Below, piece after piece: positions 10,230-21,905 of a DNA stretch of 64,000 nucleotides; the stretch's first letter is position 1; every line of letters begins with the position of its first letter. The position numbers and the translations under genes are program-made. The stretch lies in contig QJNS01000036.1 of the NCBI GenBank assembly GCA_004154925.1, positions 1 through 64,000 on the forward strand, in the 5' to 3' direction. Source of the stretch: Monosporascus cannonballus. Lineage: Eukaryota; Ascomycota; Sordariomycetes; Xylariales. The notes under the pieces are model-generated. The model did no database searches and was not told where the DNA came from. It saw only the letters and a list, made by a program, of their open reading frames with translations.

Positions 10230-12965
10230 ATAGCTATACGTAAATTATTAAGGATTTAATAAAATTACTTAAAAATAAAATAACGTTACTTTTTATTAAC
10301 GAAATATTAAACAAATTTTTAAAGGCGGTAATATATATTAAATTAAACTTAAAAAACGTATATTACCGGTTACGTATTAAAGAAAAAGATAAATAAAAAA
10401 CGGCTTTCCGTACGAAATACGGTTATTTCGAATATTTAATAATATTATTTGGATTTATTAATACGTTAATATTTTTCTAGAATTATATTAACTATATATT
10501 AATAAAGTTAGTAAATATTATTTACATAATATACTTAAATAATATCCTTATTTATTTAAAAAGTAAAACAAAATATGTATAATATATTTATAACGTTTTA
10601 AAACGTTTTTATTAATAAGGCCTTTACGCAAATTCGGCAAAATACGTTTTTTATACGGAAAAAATATTATTTTTGGGATTTATCGTTAACTTATAAAATA
10701 TTAATATAGATTTAAAAAAGGTTAAAGCAATTTAGGAATAAAACAAACTTAATAATATTTACGATATCCAGGTTTTTTTAGGTTTCGTAAGGTTTTATAA
10801 AAAATTTATTAAAAAATATTCGAAAATAACAGCTTTTTTAACGGATTTACTAAAAAAGACCCAGCCGGCGAAAATCAAATTAAAAAATAATAACTTATTG
10901 GTATTCCGTAAATTAAAGATATTTTTTACGAATATACTGTTATTTCGTTATTTCGATTTACGGTTATTTATTAAGATAAAAATAAACATTTCGAATTTCG
11001 CTATTAATATTATGTTTTTATAATTACATAACGACCGATAATATCTAATAATCTTTATATTTCGGAAATTAAAAAGGGCGGAATTACGTTATTATATTTT
11101 AAATGTTAAATTATTAATTATTATATAAGCTTTTAAGTAATAAAGATATTATTTAATTTACGCGTAATATACGGTATAAATAATTACAAATTATTTAAAC
11201 CATAAATACCTAATATTTAAATTTAAGTTAAACGTAAAATAGGTAAAATAGTTAAAGTAATTAGCTAATTTCGATTTCGAAATTTATTACCGGAAAAGCC
11301 GGCAGAACCCCGTAAACGGGCTATTAAAACGACCGGATTTAAAAAACGTTATTACAAAATAACAAGTTAACAAATAAACTTTATTTTAATTCTTAAAAAA
11401 ATTTAAAATAAAACCAAAAGAATAATTAATAATAAATATTAAAATAATAGAAATTTTTGGTTGCCAGCGGGTTTACAGTTACTTAACAGCAATCCAGGAA
11501 AAAAAATACGCCTTAATAATAATTATATTAAAAAATTAAAATGGGTTAAAGGAATTTATTTTGAAATTTATACAAATAATTTAATAAGGGGATAAATTTA
11601 TAAAATCGTTAATATAAAAAAAACGCTATAATAAGAAAATTACCATAAAACGTATTTGGCAAATAAGTACGGATTTTTTACTACAATTTAAAAACTAAAT
11701 TTATATATTCAAAAATTACCCGTTACGTAAAAAGCTGTTACGGAATACTTATAATAACCTAACGGCAGAATACTAAGGAATTTCCAAAATTTTAAAACGG
11801 CTAAATGCAAATTATTTTTAAAAAAATTTGAAAAAAGATATAAAAAAATATATAACGATATGCGCAATATGTTAACGATCGAAAACTAAGTATTACTTAC
11901 CGTACGGGAAATTAGGTTCCTTGCCGGTATTTACAACCCCTTTTTAAGAACTTTCGGTAAATTTCGTTATTAACTTACCGGATTTATAATTATAAATAAA
12001 AAAACGATATAATAACGTCTTAATAATAATAAACCATTTTATTAAATACGCCTTTTATATCCTAACGTTTAAAAACTTTATTACGTACGGGTTAACGGAC
12101 CTTTTTTTATTTACGTATTTTTTCGTTTTAACCTCCCTTAAGAAATTATATTAAATAAAAGTTCGCTATTTATTAATTGCTTTTAAATTATTTTATATTA
12201 CCGATTGGCAATTTAAAAACAATTAAATATTATATTTTACTTATAGATAAATAATTAGATAAAACGATAAAACTAAAACTTAAAATACTATTTATAAATT
12301 TTTTGTAATTTCGAATAAAATAATTAATCCGAAAAAATTTTATTAATAAAATAAATATATAATACGTTAATATATTTAACCTATAAATAATTATTAATTT
12401 ACGTTTTATATAAGTACTAACCTTACGGACCCGTTAACCTTATAAAGGAATTAATAAAAATTAACGTAATTAAAACATCCGAAAAAACAGAAAAATTATA
12501 AATAAAAAAGGAAAAAATAATTGGATTACTAAAAGATAATAATTAGCAAGACGTAAAATAATATAATTTAAAATATATTTAATAATTATTTAAAGTTAAA
12601 TAATTATTTTTTTTATCGATTAAAAATATTAATTAAAGGCGGCTATATAAAAAGTTTGCAAATAAATATTTAGGATTTTTCGAAATAAAGAAAATAATAA
12701 ACTACTATAACCTGGTTTACAAATTAAAATTTCCGGATAAATATAAAATTTATAATATATTTTTAATAAGGTTACTAAAGCCGTTTTACGTTAAGGACAA
12801 TAAGTTATTAATTAAGTAAAAAATAAAACCGGAAAAAGATAATATATTTAAAGGTAAAAAAATCCTTAATTATAAAGGATACGGCCGTAATAAGTAATAT
12901 TTAATCCGGTAAAAAGGGTATAATAACGAAAACGATTTTTAGGAACCGATAAATAACATAAATAA
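10230..12965 (+). pseudogene. E1 pol remnant: RT, RNase H, integrase, chromodomain
   Basis: Reading through stops, the plus strand gives the usual Ty3/gypsy order. RT has YGYFEYL at about 10422 and the catalytic motif as YLNNILIY at 10534-10557, where both Asp codons of YLDD have become Asn by G-to-A change. After it come FLGF and QVFLGFVRFYKKFI (about 10765-10812). RNase H starts near 10966 with KISNFAI in place of the usual TDASDFAI. Integrase core residues lie near 11950-12400. A GPY/F-like stretch, YLGFFEI, is near 12667, and a chromodomain near 12850-12960 reads NYKGYGRNK...KGYNNEND.EPI. The chromodomain places E1 in the chromovirus branch. The gene is dead: many TAA/TAG stops fall at Gln and Trp positions. 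Confidence 0.85.
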
Positions 12966-13191
12966 AAGCATTAAGTGGGAATATAAGGAAAAATGGCGAA
13001 GGTTTAAAAACGAAATAAAACAAAAATAATAATTTTATTTATTTCGGTAATAAGCTGCTAATTACCAGCAAAGTTCCGGCAATACGCCGGGCGGATATTT
13101 AAAAACTTAAAAAATCAAAAACGACAAAACCATATAACGACCCAGCAATTAACCTTTTATTCCTCCATATTTTTGTCCTTTTCGTTCTTAG

Positions 13192-13212
13192 GCGGGGGAA
13201 TCGAGCCCCCGC
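13192..13212. other. Perfect hairpin with tRNA T-arm-like loop
   Basis: GCGGGGG at 13192-13198 pairs with CCCCCGC at 13206-13212 around a seven-base loop. Read on the minus strand the inner part is GGGGGCTCGATTCCCCC, close to a tRNA T-arm and pol III B box. No matching D-arm, anticodon arm or acceptor partner was found, so a tRNA gene is not called. Confidence 0.6.
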
Positions 13213-13300
13213 GAAAAAACGTTTGCAAGGTATCGGCATTTTAGGTAGTAACTAGTTAACGGTTGCGATACCATTAATGGCTAATCGTAAGGATATATAC

Positions 13301-13651
13301 TGTTACGACCTGACAAGCCACGGCCTCCAGGAACGGTCGTAACGGAGAAGGCCAAGAAAACTATGTGGATCAGGTCACGTGATGGATCACCAGCTTACTG
13401 GTGGTGAGCCAGTGAGCCGGATTACCAACTTACTGGTAATAATCCAATTAAAAAAGAAAGATATATATATTTATTAATTCCATAATTTAAATAACTTTAG
13501 CTTACAATAATAATTCGTTACCTAAGGCACCTTTGGCATTACGAAACGTAATACGTTACTATACCCATTATTTAGATTTCTACGATATTTCTGTTAACAT
13601 AAACCCGTCGACTTAAGGTTTAATAGTTGGTTAAACCGCCTAGCCTTCACA
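13301..13651 (+). repeat. Solo LTR of the E2 family inside E1 (351 bp)
   Basis: It begins TGTTACGACCTGACAAGCC and ends TTCACA, and aligns along its length with the E2 LTRs at 16205-16563 and 22506-22891. TATAC at 13296-13300 is repeated at 13652-13656, a clean 5-bp target-site duplication, so this is the product of insertion followed by LTR-LTR recombination. It is less RIP-mutated than the E2 LTRs. It interrupts the antisense reading frame of E1. Confidence 0.92.
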
Positions 13652-14403
13652 TATACGACCTTACGGTAAAGCTCCTAAAAGGTGGCCAGTTTTTTCTGGA
13701 TGCCCTTGAGGGCGTCGGCGGTACGCTTCTATATAACTACGAGTTCGGTAAAGTAATCGGTCGCGTCGTCGACCGCCTTAACGTTCTTTTCGGCGGCGGC
13801 GGCCAGGCGTTCGGCAGCAAGGCGTTTGCTTTCCTACCGTTCCGCTACAGCAGCGGCGTCGGCCTCCGTTTTTTTGGCAGCGGGTATGGCGGCGGCGGCC
13901 TTTTTGCCTTATAAGGCCTTTTTTACGGTTATCTAGGCCGCCTTAATAACTTGCTGTACCTAATTAATAATAACTTTTTAACGTAATTACGGTTATAACG
14001 TTATAAAAAATAAAAGTCGGGTAACTTACGCCGGGGGTATTAAGATTAACGGCTATTACCATAATAAGGTTAACGGCGTAAACCTTTAAGGTATTAATAA
14101 GTTATTACAAAAAATTAATAATAATATAAATAATAAAAAATAACGTACCGTATAAATTAACATATAATAATATAAGGCTTATTTTAAGTTTTATAATAAT
14201 TGCATTTATTTAAAACCGCTGGAAATTTACGTTAATTTTTAGATTTCCTATTAAATTATTATACCGTAATAACCCTTTTTCTAGGTAAAAGGATATAAGG
14301 ATTTTATATTTGTTATTTGCGTAAACGGGCGTAAAGCCGGAGGATTACCGACATATGGCGTTAAAGCAGCAGCAGTACGGAATAACGCAGGAAAGCATAA
14401 TAC

Positions 14404-14494
14404 TGTTAATATTATTATTATTATTATAATTATTATTACTATTATTATTATTATTATAATTATGGTGGCGGTAATAATAATAATAATAATAAAA
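14404..14494. repeat. (ATT)n/(TAA)n microsatellite in E1
   Basis: Runs of ATT on the plus strand change to TAA-type runs after the GGTGGCGG interruption at about 14464. The adjoining DNA at 14367-14375 still has CAGCAGCAG. The 85-codon minus-strand frame over 14281-14538 is an Ile-rich translation of this array and is not a gene. Confidence 0.85.
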
Positions 14495-14728
14495 ATAGCA
14501 TTAAAAAATAAAAAAAATAAAGGGATATAATTTAGCAAAAAATTTATATTAAAATAATTAATTACTTAAAAAAACAACTTATTTCGTTTTACGTTAAGTT
14601 AAAACTTGATTTTACGATATTTTTACTTATAGGGGTTATCGTAAGCTACTGGTTATCCTCCTTTTTACCCCTCTTCCGGGCCTCCAATAGTACTCCTGAG
14701 GATAAGAGTACGGTAAAAGGGGTAACTC

Positions 14729-14934
14729 TGTCAGGTGCCAAGGTGCGACCCCCTTTCCGGGGCCCAGCGCCCCACTAGTGTGGCTCCAGTTTGTATATAT
14801 ATAGGGGGGCTTCGCCCCCGAGTAGTTAGAAGAGGGCAGGCATTAATGGTCATCTATTTATTATCCATACTATGAACTACCTGCTAGGCTGTTTCTTCTG
14901 CCTTTTACTCCGTGCTTTACCATTTTCCCTGACA
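14729..14934 (+). repeat. E1 3' LTR (206 bp)
   Basis: It starts TGTCAGGTGCC and ends CCTGACA and is the less mutated of the pair. GCAGC follows directly as the second copy of the target-site duplication. Confidence 0.93.
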
Positions 14935-16204
14935 GCAGCAGCAGTTATATAAGCCGAGGTTCCCCTTCTACGTTTTCTCCGGTGTGGGCTATTTTACTTC
15001 TCTGTCGGAATGCAGGGTGTTGATCTTTGTTAAGTAATCGTGCTTGTCGCAACTCGCGATAGGCCCTGTATTCAACATTTATACGGAGAAAGTAGGATTG
15101 CAGTGCATATCAAACCATTATACAATCTAAGCCCATATAGTAAGTGGTATTAACTTGGTTAACAGGTTCCCTGTAATTGGTAATTCAAGGAACATAGATG
15201 TGTCAGAGTCAATAGAGTGTGAAAAGGGTGAGAGGTGGCTTCTTGAGATACTCTCAAGAAGATCACCACGTTAAGTTCGTAGGATTACCTTGGGCGACCC
15301 GTACCAATATATCGCAAATATGGGTACATACGCGTCGCCGGTCTCCCGTTGAGTAAGTACTAGGCTAGTGGTTATGTTCTTTGCTTATCTATCGCAATGA
15401 CCGTCCATGGAGTAACTAGTGATGACGGTGCAAAGAGTCCACCGCCGGGCACCTTGGGCCCGAGACGCTCTTATATGTGGCGCCGTGTGTCCCGGTGAAT
15501 TTTTGTTGCTAAAAATCAGTCTCAGAAGGTACGGTACCTGGTAGTCCAATTTGCCTTCGGTAGCTCAGCCCGCCCGAAATTTTAAGGAGAGTCACAAGAG
15601 ATCTGCTCTTGCAGCGCGGACGTGACATGACCACGCAGTCGAATTACTCCAGTGAACTGGGAAACCCAGAGACACTTCTTCACGAAGCTCGTAGATAGGC
15701 ACTTGCCCTCGAACAGGGAGCGCTGAATAATCAGCTTTGCCATTAGCATAGATTTCCCTTCGTTCGCAACAGTACTATGCGCTCCCCGAAAGTTACCCTC
15801 AGGAATTTCCTTTATCGTGTACGAATCTGAGCCGGTTCTGCTTTACCCTGAGCCAAGGTAGGCCTAGGGTAGGCTTATAGTATAGCTCAGAAGTTACCTC
15901 AGCTAGCTCAGGCCTCCCCGGCTCGTTTTTCCAATTTCTTCAAAATCGCCTAAGTACCGCTCCATAACGTTAAATATTGACTAATCAAATCCTAAATCCT
16001 CGTAACAAACAAGCGTGTAACGGCTGCACCTTATACTGCTGCGCCACCAGGGCATAAGATCGGTGGAATAATCGCAATTGTGGCAATCATCCTGGTGTTT
16101 ATAGCTGCATATATACACTGGAGCTGCTACGGTGGACCAGGCCGTAACACAGCGAGGCCTAAGTTGTAATTAGGCAAAAGCGTTTTCGTTTAATACTTTA
16201 TTTG
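14935..16204. other. GC-balanced island between E1 and E2
   Basis: This 1.27-kb segment shows no RIP drift and continues the host DNA that E1 interrupted: removing E1 rejoins AGAGCAGC to AGCAGCAG, followed by a TTATATAAG box at 14945-14953. No open frame of 60 codons or more and no domain were found. Its right end carries the dispersed repeat described at 15860-16150. Confidence 0.6.
15860..16150 (-). repeat. Dispersed repeat with tRNA-like A-box segment
   Basis: Two parts match other places in the window. The minus strand at about 16000-16085 (GATCTTATGCCCTGGTGGCG and onward) aligns with the plus strand at 34340-34400 and 32560-32620. The plus strand at 15893-15935 (TTACCTCAGCTAGCTCAGG) matches 32871-32910. 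CTGGAGCTGCTACGG to CCGTAACAC at 16117-16149 is the reverse complement of 32836-32868. TGGTGGCGCAG on the minus strand fits a pol III A box, which hints at a tRNA-derived SINE, but no good B box or poly(A) tail is visible, so the class stays open. Confidence 0.5.
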
Positions 16205-16563
16205 TGTTACGACCTGATAAGCCACGGCCTCCAGAAACGGTCGTAACGGAGAAGGCCAAGAAAACTATGTGGATCAGGTCACGTGACGGATCACCAACTT
16301 ACTGGTGGTGAGCCAGTGAGCCGGATCATTAACTTATTGGTGATAAGCCAGTAAGCCAGCTAAAAGAAAAAAATATATACGTTTATTAATTCAATAATTT
16401 AAATAATTTTAGTTTGTAATATAATATTATTACTTAAAGCATTTTTGGTATTACGAAACGTAATACGTTATTATATTTATTATATAGATTTTTATAATAT
16501 TTCTGTTAATATAATCCTGTCGACTTAAGGTTTAATAATTGGTTAAACCGTTTAGCCGTTATA
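16205..16563 (+). repeat. E2 5' LTR
   Basis: It starts TGTTACGACCTGATAAGCC and ends GCCGTTATA, the RIP-altered form of GCCGTCACA seen in the 3' copy. The first 140 bp keep near-normal composition; the second half is heavily C-to-T and G-to-A changed. Confidence 0.9.
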
Positions 16564-16619
16564 CGTTATAAACTTTTATTTAATAGTACCGTTAAACTCT
16601 GAGCAATATTTAACATTAT

Positions 16620-17740
16620 TAAGATATTAACCAGTATTTAAGAAATCCTTATTTAATAGTTTTAGGTTTAAATTCGGGAATTAAAAAGAAAAGTTCGATA
16701 ATTTAAGGTTATGTTACTTACTTAACTTTTTTTCGCCCGCATAAAGCTTAAAAAACCAGAACTTTACGATAAAAAAGGTAATTTTTAAAATTTTTTAATT
16801 TAAGAACAAATTTACCTTCGTTTTTTAAACCTTAATAACCTAGCGGATATAGTCCTAATAATAAAAGTATGCCTAATAATAAAATACGGTTAATTAATTT
16901 AAACTTATTATAAAAAACTTTTTAAAAATAAGAAAAATAAATAAAAAGGATTTTATTAACCAAATTTTTTTAATTTATATTAATTTCGAAAATAAAATAT
17001 GCGATAATTTCGGTAATCCGGATAAAAAACGATTAACGGCTTAATAATTCTTATAATTCCGATAAAAAAGATTTGTATTTAAGTACGTCGTAACTTTTAA
17101 AAGTTTTGCGGTTAAGGCCGGATAAGGAAATAATAAAATTAATGCCTTTATTAACATATTTTTTAAAAAGTTTAAAAATAATATAAAGAATAAAATTATT
17201 TAAATCGAACGATTAATTGCTTTGGACCGGTATATCGCAAAAATAATTAAGATTAATAACCGATAATTTAAAAAACGATAAAAGAAAAAAGGATAATACG
17301 CTTTACGTTCGGGATATAAGTTTAATTAGGGGAAAAAACAAAATATACCTTTTACTTTTTATGGAACGGCGCCAGGACTTATGGAACTTAGCATTATTTA
17401 CAAATAAAATTAAAGCCAAATTAAGTGCTTTAATTATAGTAAAATAGGACATAAAGCTTATAAATGCAAAAAACCTAAGAAGTTACGATAAGATAATTGG
17501 ATTTTTATATTAAAAAAAATTTAGGAATAATTAAGGAAATAATAGTAAAATTATTAATATAATTTAAGCCGAATACGTATTAAGCTGACGACAAGAAATT
17601 TAACCGAGATTATTATAATAAGAAATTCGACGAAAAATATAAGAAGTTAAAAAGCTAACTTAATAAGTATTGCGAACATAATAAAAGGCGTTATAAGGAT
17701 AATTATACGAATACTGGGATTAAATAAAAGAATTTTGTTC
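16620..17740 (+). pseudogene. E2 gag remnant with zinc knuckle
   Basis: The segment in the gag position reads as a helical, Lys-rich protein through RIP stops. At about 17427-17468 it gives CFNYSKIGHKAYKCKK, which is a CX2CX4HX4C zinc knuckle with the second Cys changed to Tyr (TGT to TAT, a G-to-A change). E5 has the corresponding motif near 45075-45120. Boundaries are approximate. Confidence 0.7.
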
Positions 17741-19249
17741 CGGAATATTTAATCGATACAGCAGAATATATATTATATATTGTTGACGACGAAAATATCC
17801 CGATTACGAAAAATGGAAATAATATATTTATGTACGAATTACCCGTATATATTACGAAAGATTTGATTTTCCAAACCGTACCGGGTATAACAAAAATAAT
17901 AAGTAATAATATCGACAGTTTCGAACCATAACCCTAAGAAATATTTAGCAATTGGCCGAAATAAAAAGCTGGCTTAATGGAAAGTAATACCCGTAAAAAA
18001 ACACCTTTTATTATTATAAATAGTATAATTACTAAATAAAAAAGGAGTTAATCCAGCGTACGGTAAAAAAATATTATCAAAAAATTATTACAGATTTTTA
18101 TTTTTAATTAGTATTTATTACGGATCCTTAAAAGAAAAAAATTATTAAAAAAATACGTTAGTTTATAGAAAATCTTTGAAACGATAGCCAAAATAACGTA
18201 TAATAAGATATAATCGTAAATATGAAAAAATAATTTATTCGATAAAATAAAATTGCAAAAAAATTAAGAATAATTAATACGATTTAAAAGAATAGTACGC
18301 CGGTAATAACGATAAATATAGTAACTTAATGCGCTAAACGAAAAAATATAAGTAAGGTTCGACAAATTCGAATAGGAGTTAAAAAAAGAAAATTATTTAT
18401 AAAAAAGCCGTAAAATGACGAAATCCAGAGAAGTTAAAGGGAATTCCCAAAAAAGGCTTTAAACGTAACGATAGGAAACGTTAACGACTTTATTACTTTG
18501 GATATACGAATCGGAACGTATTGGTATACCGTAATAATAGGTTACGGAACTTTAAACAGAAACTATATTATACCAAATATGGTTAATAAGTTTAAATTAT
18601 TATAAAAATATAAATTAGAACCTTATATAACGATAAATGTCGAAAGTTAGGAATTCGTTTACGATAACGGAAAAATTATAGGCGAAATTAATTATTTCGA
18701 AATTTTTATTAAAGGATAATATTAAACGGTTAATTTCGATATCGTTTTATTCGGGAATTACGATATAATTTTAAAATTACCATAAATACGTTAATACGGA
18801 ATTTTGCTTAATAGCGGAATTAGCTAAATAACGTTTGCCTTATATTTTATTAATAAATAAAAAAAATTAAAATTTTAATATTCGATCGATAATAATAACG
18901 AATATAGGCATAAGGATACAATAAATATCGTACGACCTAAAGAAATAAAATATAAAAAAGAAAACGAGTATTAAAAAAATACGACGTATTATTATTATTA
19001 TTAAAGTGAAATTAAAATAATTAAATAACGATCTGGAATAATAAGAATAATAGCCCAAAGAATTAGAAAATTTAATTAATATGTTATTATAATATTATAG
19101 ATATAAATAACTTTTTAAAAGGGAATTCGATAAAAAGTTACAAGAATATAACGAATAAAACCATAAAATAATTTTTAAAGAAAGTTTTTCGATAAAGTTT
19201 TACCTTATTTATAACCTTAGCGGAAACGAGTTACGCATTTTTAAAAAAT

Positions 19250-21905
19250 ACCTAAAAAATCGGTTACAAAAAAATAAATTCGATTTTCGAAGTTATTAAC
19301 GGGATATCCGATATTTTTCGTATTTAAGAAAAACGGAAAATTACGACTTGTAATTAATTATTGATAATTAAATAACGTTATTATTAAGGATTAAATATTA
19401 TTACCTTTAATTACGGAAATAGAAAACCGATTTTATAAAGCCAAATGGTTTATAGCATTCAATTTTAGAAATAAATATAACCTTATTAAAATCAAAAAAA
19501 ATACGAATACAAAATAGCTTTTAGGACGAAATACGGATTATTTAAATATTTGGTTATATTAATAAGATTTACGAACGTATTAATAACCTTTTAACGGATA
19601 ATAAATTATTTATTACGAAAATACCTTGATATTTTCGTTATTTACTATCTCGACGACATTTTTATTTTTTTGGAAACAGAAAAAATATACGTAAAATACG
19701 TTTACAAAGTTCTTTAAGTTTTACAGGACGCAAGGTTATTTATTAACGCAAAAAAAATTAATTCCATATATAAAAAATGGAATATCTGGGACATATTATT
19801 ATCCCAGGATATATCAAAATGGACCCTAAAAAAATCGCTGCAGTTACAAAATAACAGACGTTAATGATAATGAAAGAAATATAGGTATTTTTTGGATTCG
19901 CCAATTACTACAAAAAGTTTATTCGAAACTTTAGCAGAATAACCATACTCTTAACAAATTTCACAAAAAAGAAAAAATTCAAATAAACGCCAAATACGGA
20001 AAAAACATTTCAAGGTATTAAGGATGCGATTATTAACAAATTAATACTAATTATATACGATCCAAACCGCCCTGTTAAACTAAAAACCGATATTTCGGAT
20101 TACGTATTAAACGTAATAATCGGATAACGAAATAATTAAGGCAAATTATATCCTATTACATTCTTTTCGTATAAATTAAAAGGAATCGAACTTAATTACG
20201 GCATTTTAAATAAAGAATTTATGGCCATTATTATAATATTTCGAAAGTTTAGGTATCTCTTAAAAGGAAACTTGCATTAAATTAAGGTTTATACAGATTA
20301 TTAAAATCTTACCCGATTTACTACGACCAGGGAACTTATAAAATAATAATTAAAATATGCGGAAAAATTGGCGAACTTCGATTTCGTTATTATCTATAAA
20401 AAAAATCAGAAAACGGTAAAGCAAATATTTTAAGCAAACGACCAGATTTCGAAAGAAAGTTGGTTAAAATTAACTATATAATTTTTAATATCATTATAAA
20501 AGAATATTTACGCTTATGACAAATTACGACAATTCGGGCAGTATTTTGCAATATATATTAGAAAATTTAATAGCATAACGACGGTTTCCCAAAAAACCAA
20601 AGAACAAACAAAATACAAATTCTAGAAAAATATCAAAAAACTCTAGTACGAAAAATATACGAATATCAATTATATAAATATCCAAAAATCCATAAAACCC
20701 TAAAATAACTTTAACGTATATATTCCTATCCTAAAATAAAATTAACAATATAAAAAATTATACGGTAATACGATATTTGCGCCGAAGCAAAAACTTGACG
20801 ACATAAGCTATACGGAAAACTATAATTATTACTAATCGCCAAACGACCATAATATTTAATTACATTCGATTTTATTATTAAACTTCTTATATCAAAAAAT
20901 CCAGCTACGGAAATACATTACGATAGCATTTTTGTAATCGTCGATCGATTTACGAAATTTTCCTATTTCCTACCATATTATAAAAACATAAACGCCGAAT
21001 AACTGGCATATATTTTCTTTAAACATATTTCTAATATATATAAATTACTAATAAAAATTATATTAAATAAAGGATTAATATTTGTATTAAAATTTTTATA
21101 GGGCCTTATAATATAAATCGGCTTAAATCATAAATTATCCAACGTATTTAAACTACAAACGGATAAACAAATAAAACAAACGAACCAAATTTTAAAAACT
21201 TACTTACGATATTACATTAATTACGAACAAAATAATTAGATTAAAGAATTACCAATTACACAGCTAACTTATAATACCAGTTACTACGAAAACATGAAAA
21301 TAACACCTGCGAACACAAATTTTGGTTTTACTTTAAAAATTTATAAAAAAGTACGTAATAACGGTCCAATTAATGTTAAAACAATCCTTACGTTAAAACA
21401 ATTATAATAACTATATTAAAAAATAAAAATAAAATTAGAATTCGTACGGAACTAGATAAATAAATATTACAATCAAAAAAAGTTAAAAAAATTAATTTTC
21501 GAAAAAGGGGAAATGGTTTTTTTCGTTACAAAAAACATTCAAACCAAAAAACCTAGCAAAAAATTTAATTTCAAATATATTGGTCCATACGAAATCGCTA
21601 AAAAACTTTTAAAAAATAATTATTAATTAAAACTTCCACCAAAAATCAAATTCTATCCAATTTTTTATATTTTCTTATTTAAATAAACAACAAATACCAT
21701 CAAAATATATACGGTATAAAACGATATAAAAGTATAAAACGAACAAATATACGAAATGGAAAAAATCTTCAATATACAAAAACAAAACGGACTTACTTAA
21801 TACCTGATTAAATAGAAAAAATACCCAAACTCCGAAAATACCTAAAAACCTGCCAAAAATCTTATTAACGCTTAACGCCTATTAAAAAACTTTTATTAAC
21901 AATGG
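19250..21905 (+). pseudogene. E2 pol remnant: RT, RNase H, integrase, chromodomain
   Basis: RT keeps its catalytic motif as YYLDDIFIF with Tyr-Leu-Asp-Asp codons at 19646-19657. RNase H has LKTDISDYVLN near 20080-20110. The integrase core is well preserved near 20860-21010, with HYDSIFVIVDRFTKFSYF. A GPY/F motif reads YIGPYEIAKK near 21578, and a chromodomain at about 21750-21890 contains YEMEKIFNIQ and YLIK.KKYPNSENT. Stops remain at many Gln/Trp positions, so the gene is non-functional, but its 3' half is the least damaged pol in the window. Confidence 0.85.

Larger units (their letters stand above)
13150..14040 (-). pseudogene. Antisense coiled-coil ORF remnant of E1, split by a solo LTR
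   Basis: On the strand opposite to pol, 13657-14040 reads as an Ala/Lys/Glu-rich coiled coil, with KRLAAERLAAAAEKNVKAVD and DALKGIQKKLATF. The interrupting stops are TAG or TAA at places where CAG or CAA fits, as RIP produces. Removing the solo LTR 13301-13651 and one TATAC copy makes the frame run on through KVVYILTISH to a segment with FFRGGSIPPP and KNEKDKNMEE near 13160-13215. The plus-strand open frame of 95 codons at 13627-13914 is the shadow of this and begins inside the LTR. GC content is far higher than in the pol gene, so this unit has been less altered or was richer to begin with. I do not recognise the protein family; structural or DNA-binding roles are guesses. Confidence 0.55.
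7942..14934 (+). mobile_element. E1: Ty3/gypsy chromovirus, RIP-degraded, 6993 bp
   Basis: The element has two 206-bp LTRs that start TGTCAGG; the 3' copy ends CCTGACA, so they show TG...CA and a short inverted terminus. GCAGC flanks both sides (7937-7941 and 14935-14939) as the target-site duplication. A purine-rich stretch (near 14701-14726) precedes the 3' LTR. Internal DNA reads, through RIP stops, as RT, RNase H, integrase, GPY/F-like and chromodomain in the plus direction; the gag-protease part (8404-10229) is too damaged to place motifs. Between pol and the 3' LTR lies an antisense coding remnant, itself split by a solo LTR. The element separates the gene-bearing DNA from the AT-rich block. 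Confidence 0.92.

Noticed and set aside
13185..13260. Possible tRNA gene around the T-arm-like hairpin
   Set aside because: No D-arm, anticodon arm or complementary acceptor stem could be placed at the right spacing.
13627..13914. 95-codon Gly/Phe-rich plus-strand open frame
   Set aside because: It begins inside the solo LTR, and its body is the complement of the Ala/Lys-rich antisense coding remnant.
14281..14538. 85-codon Ile-rich minus-strand open frame, transmembrane-like
   Set aside because: The poly-Ile stretch is the translation of an ATT microsatellite, not a membrane segment of a real protein.
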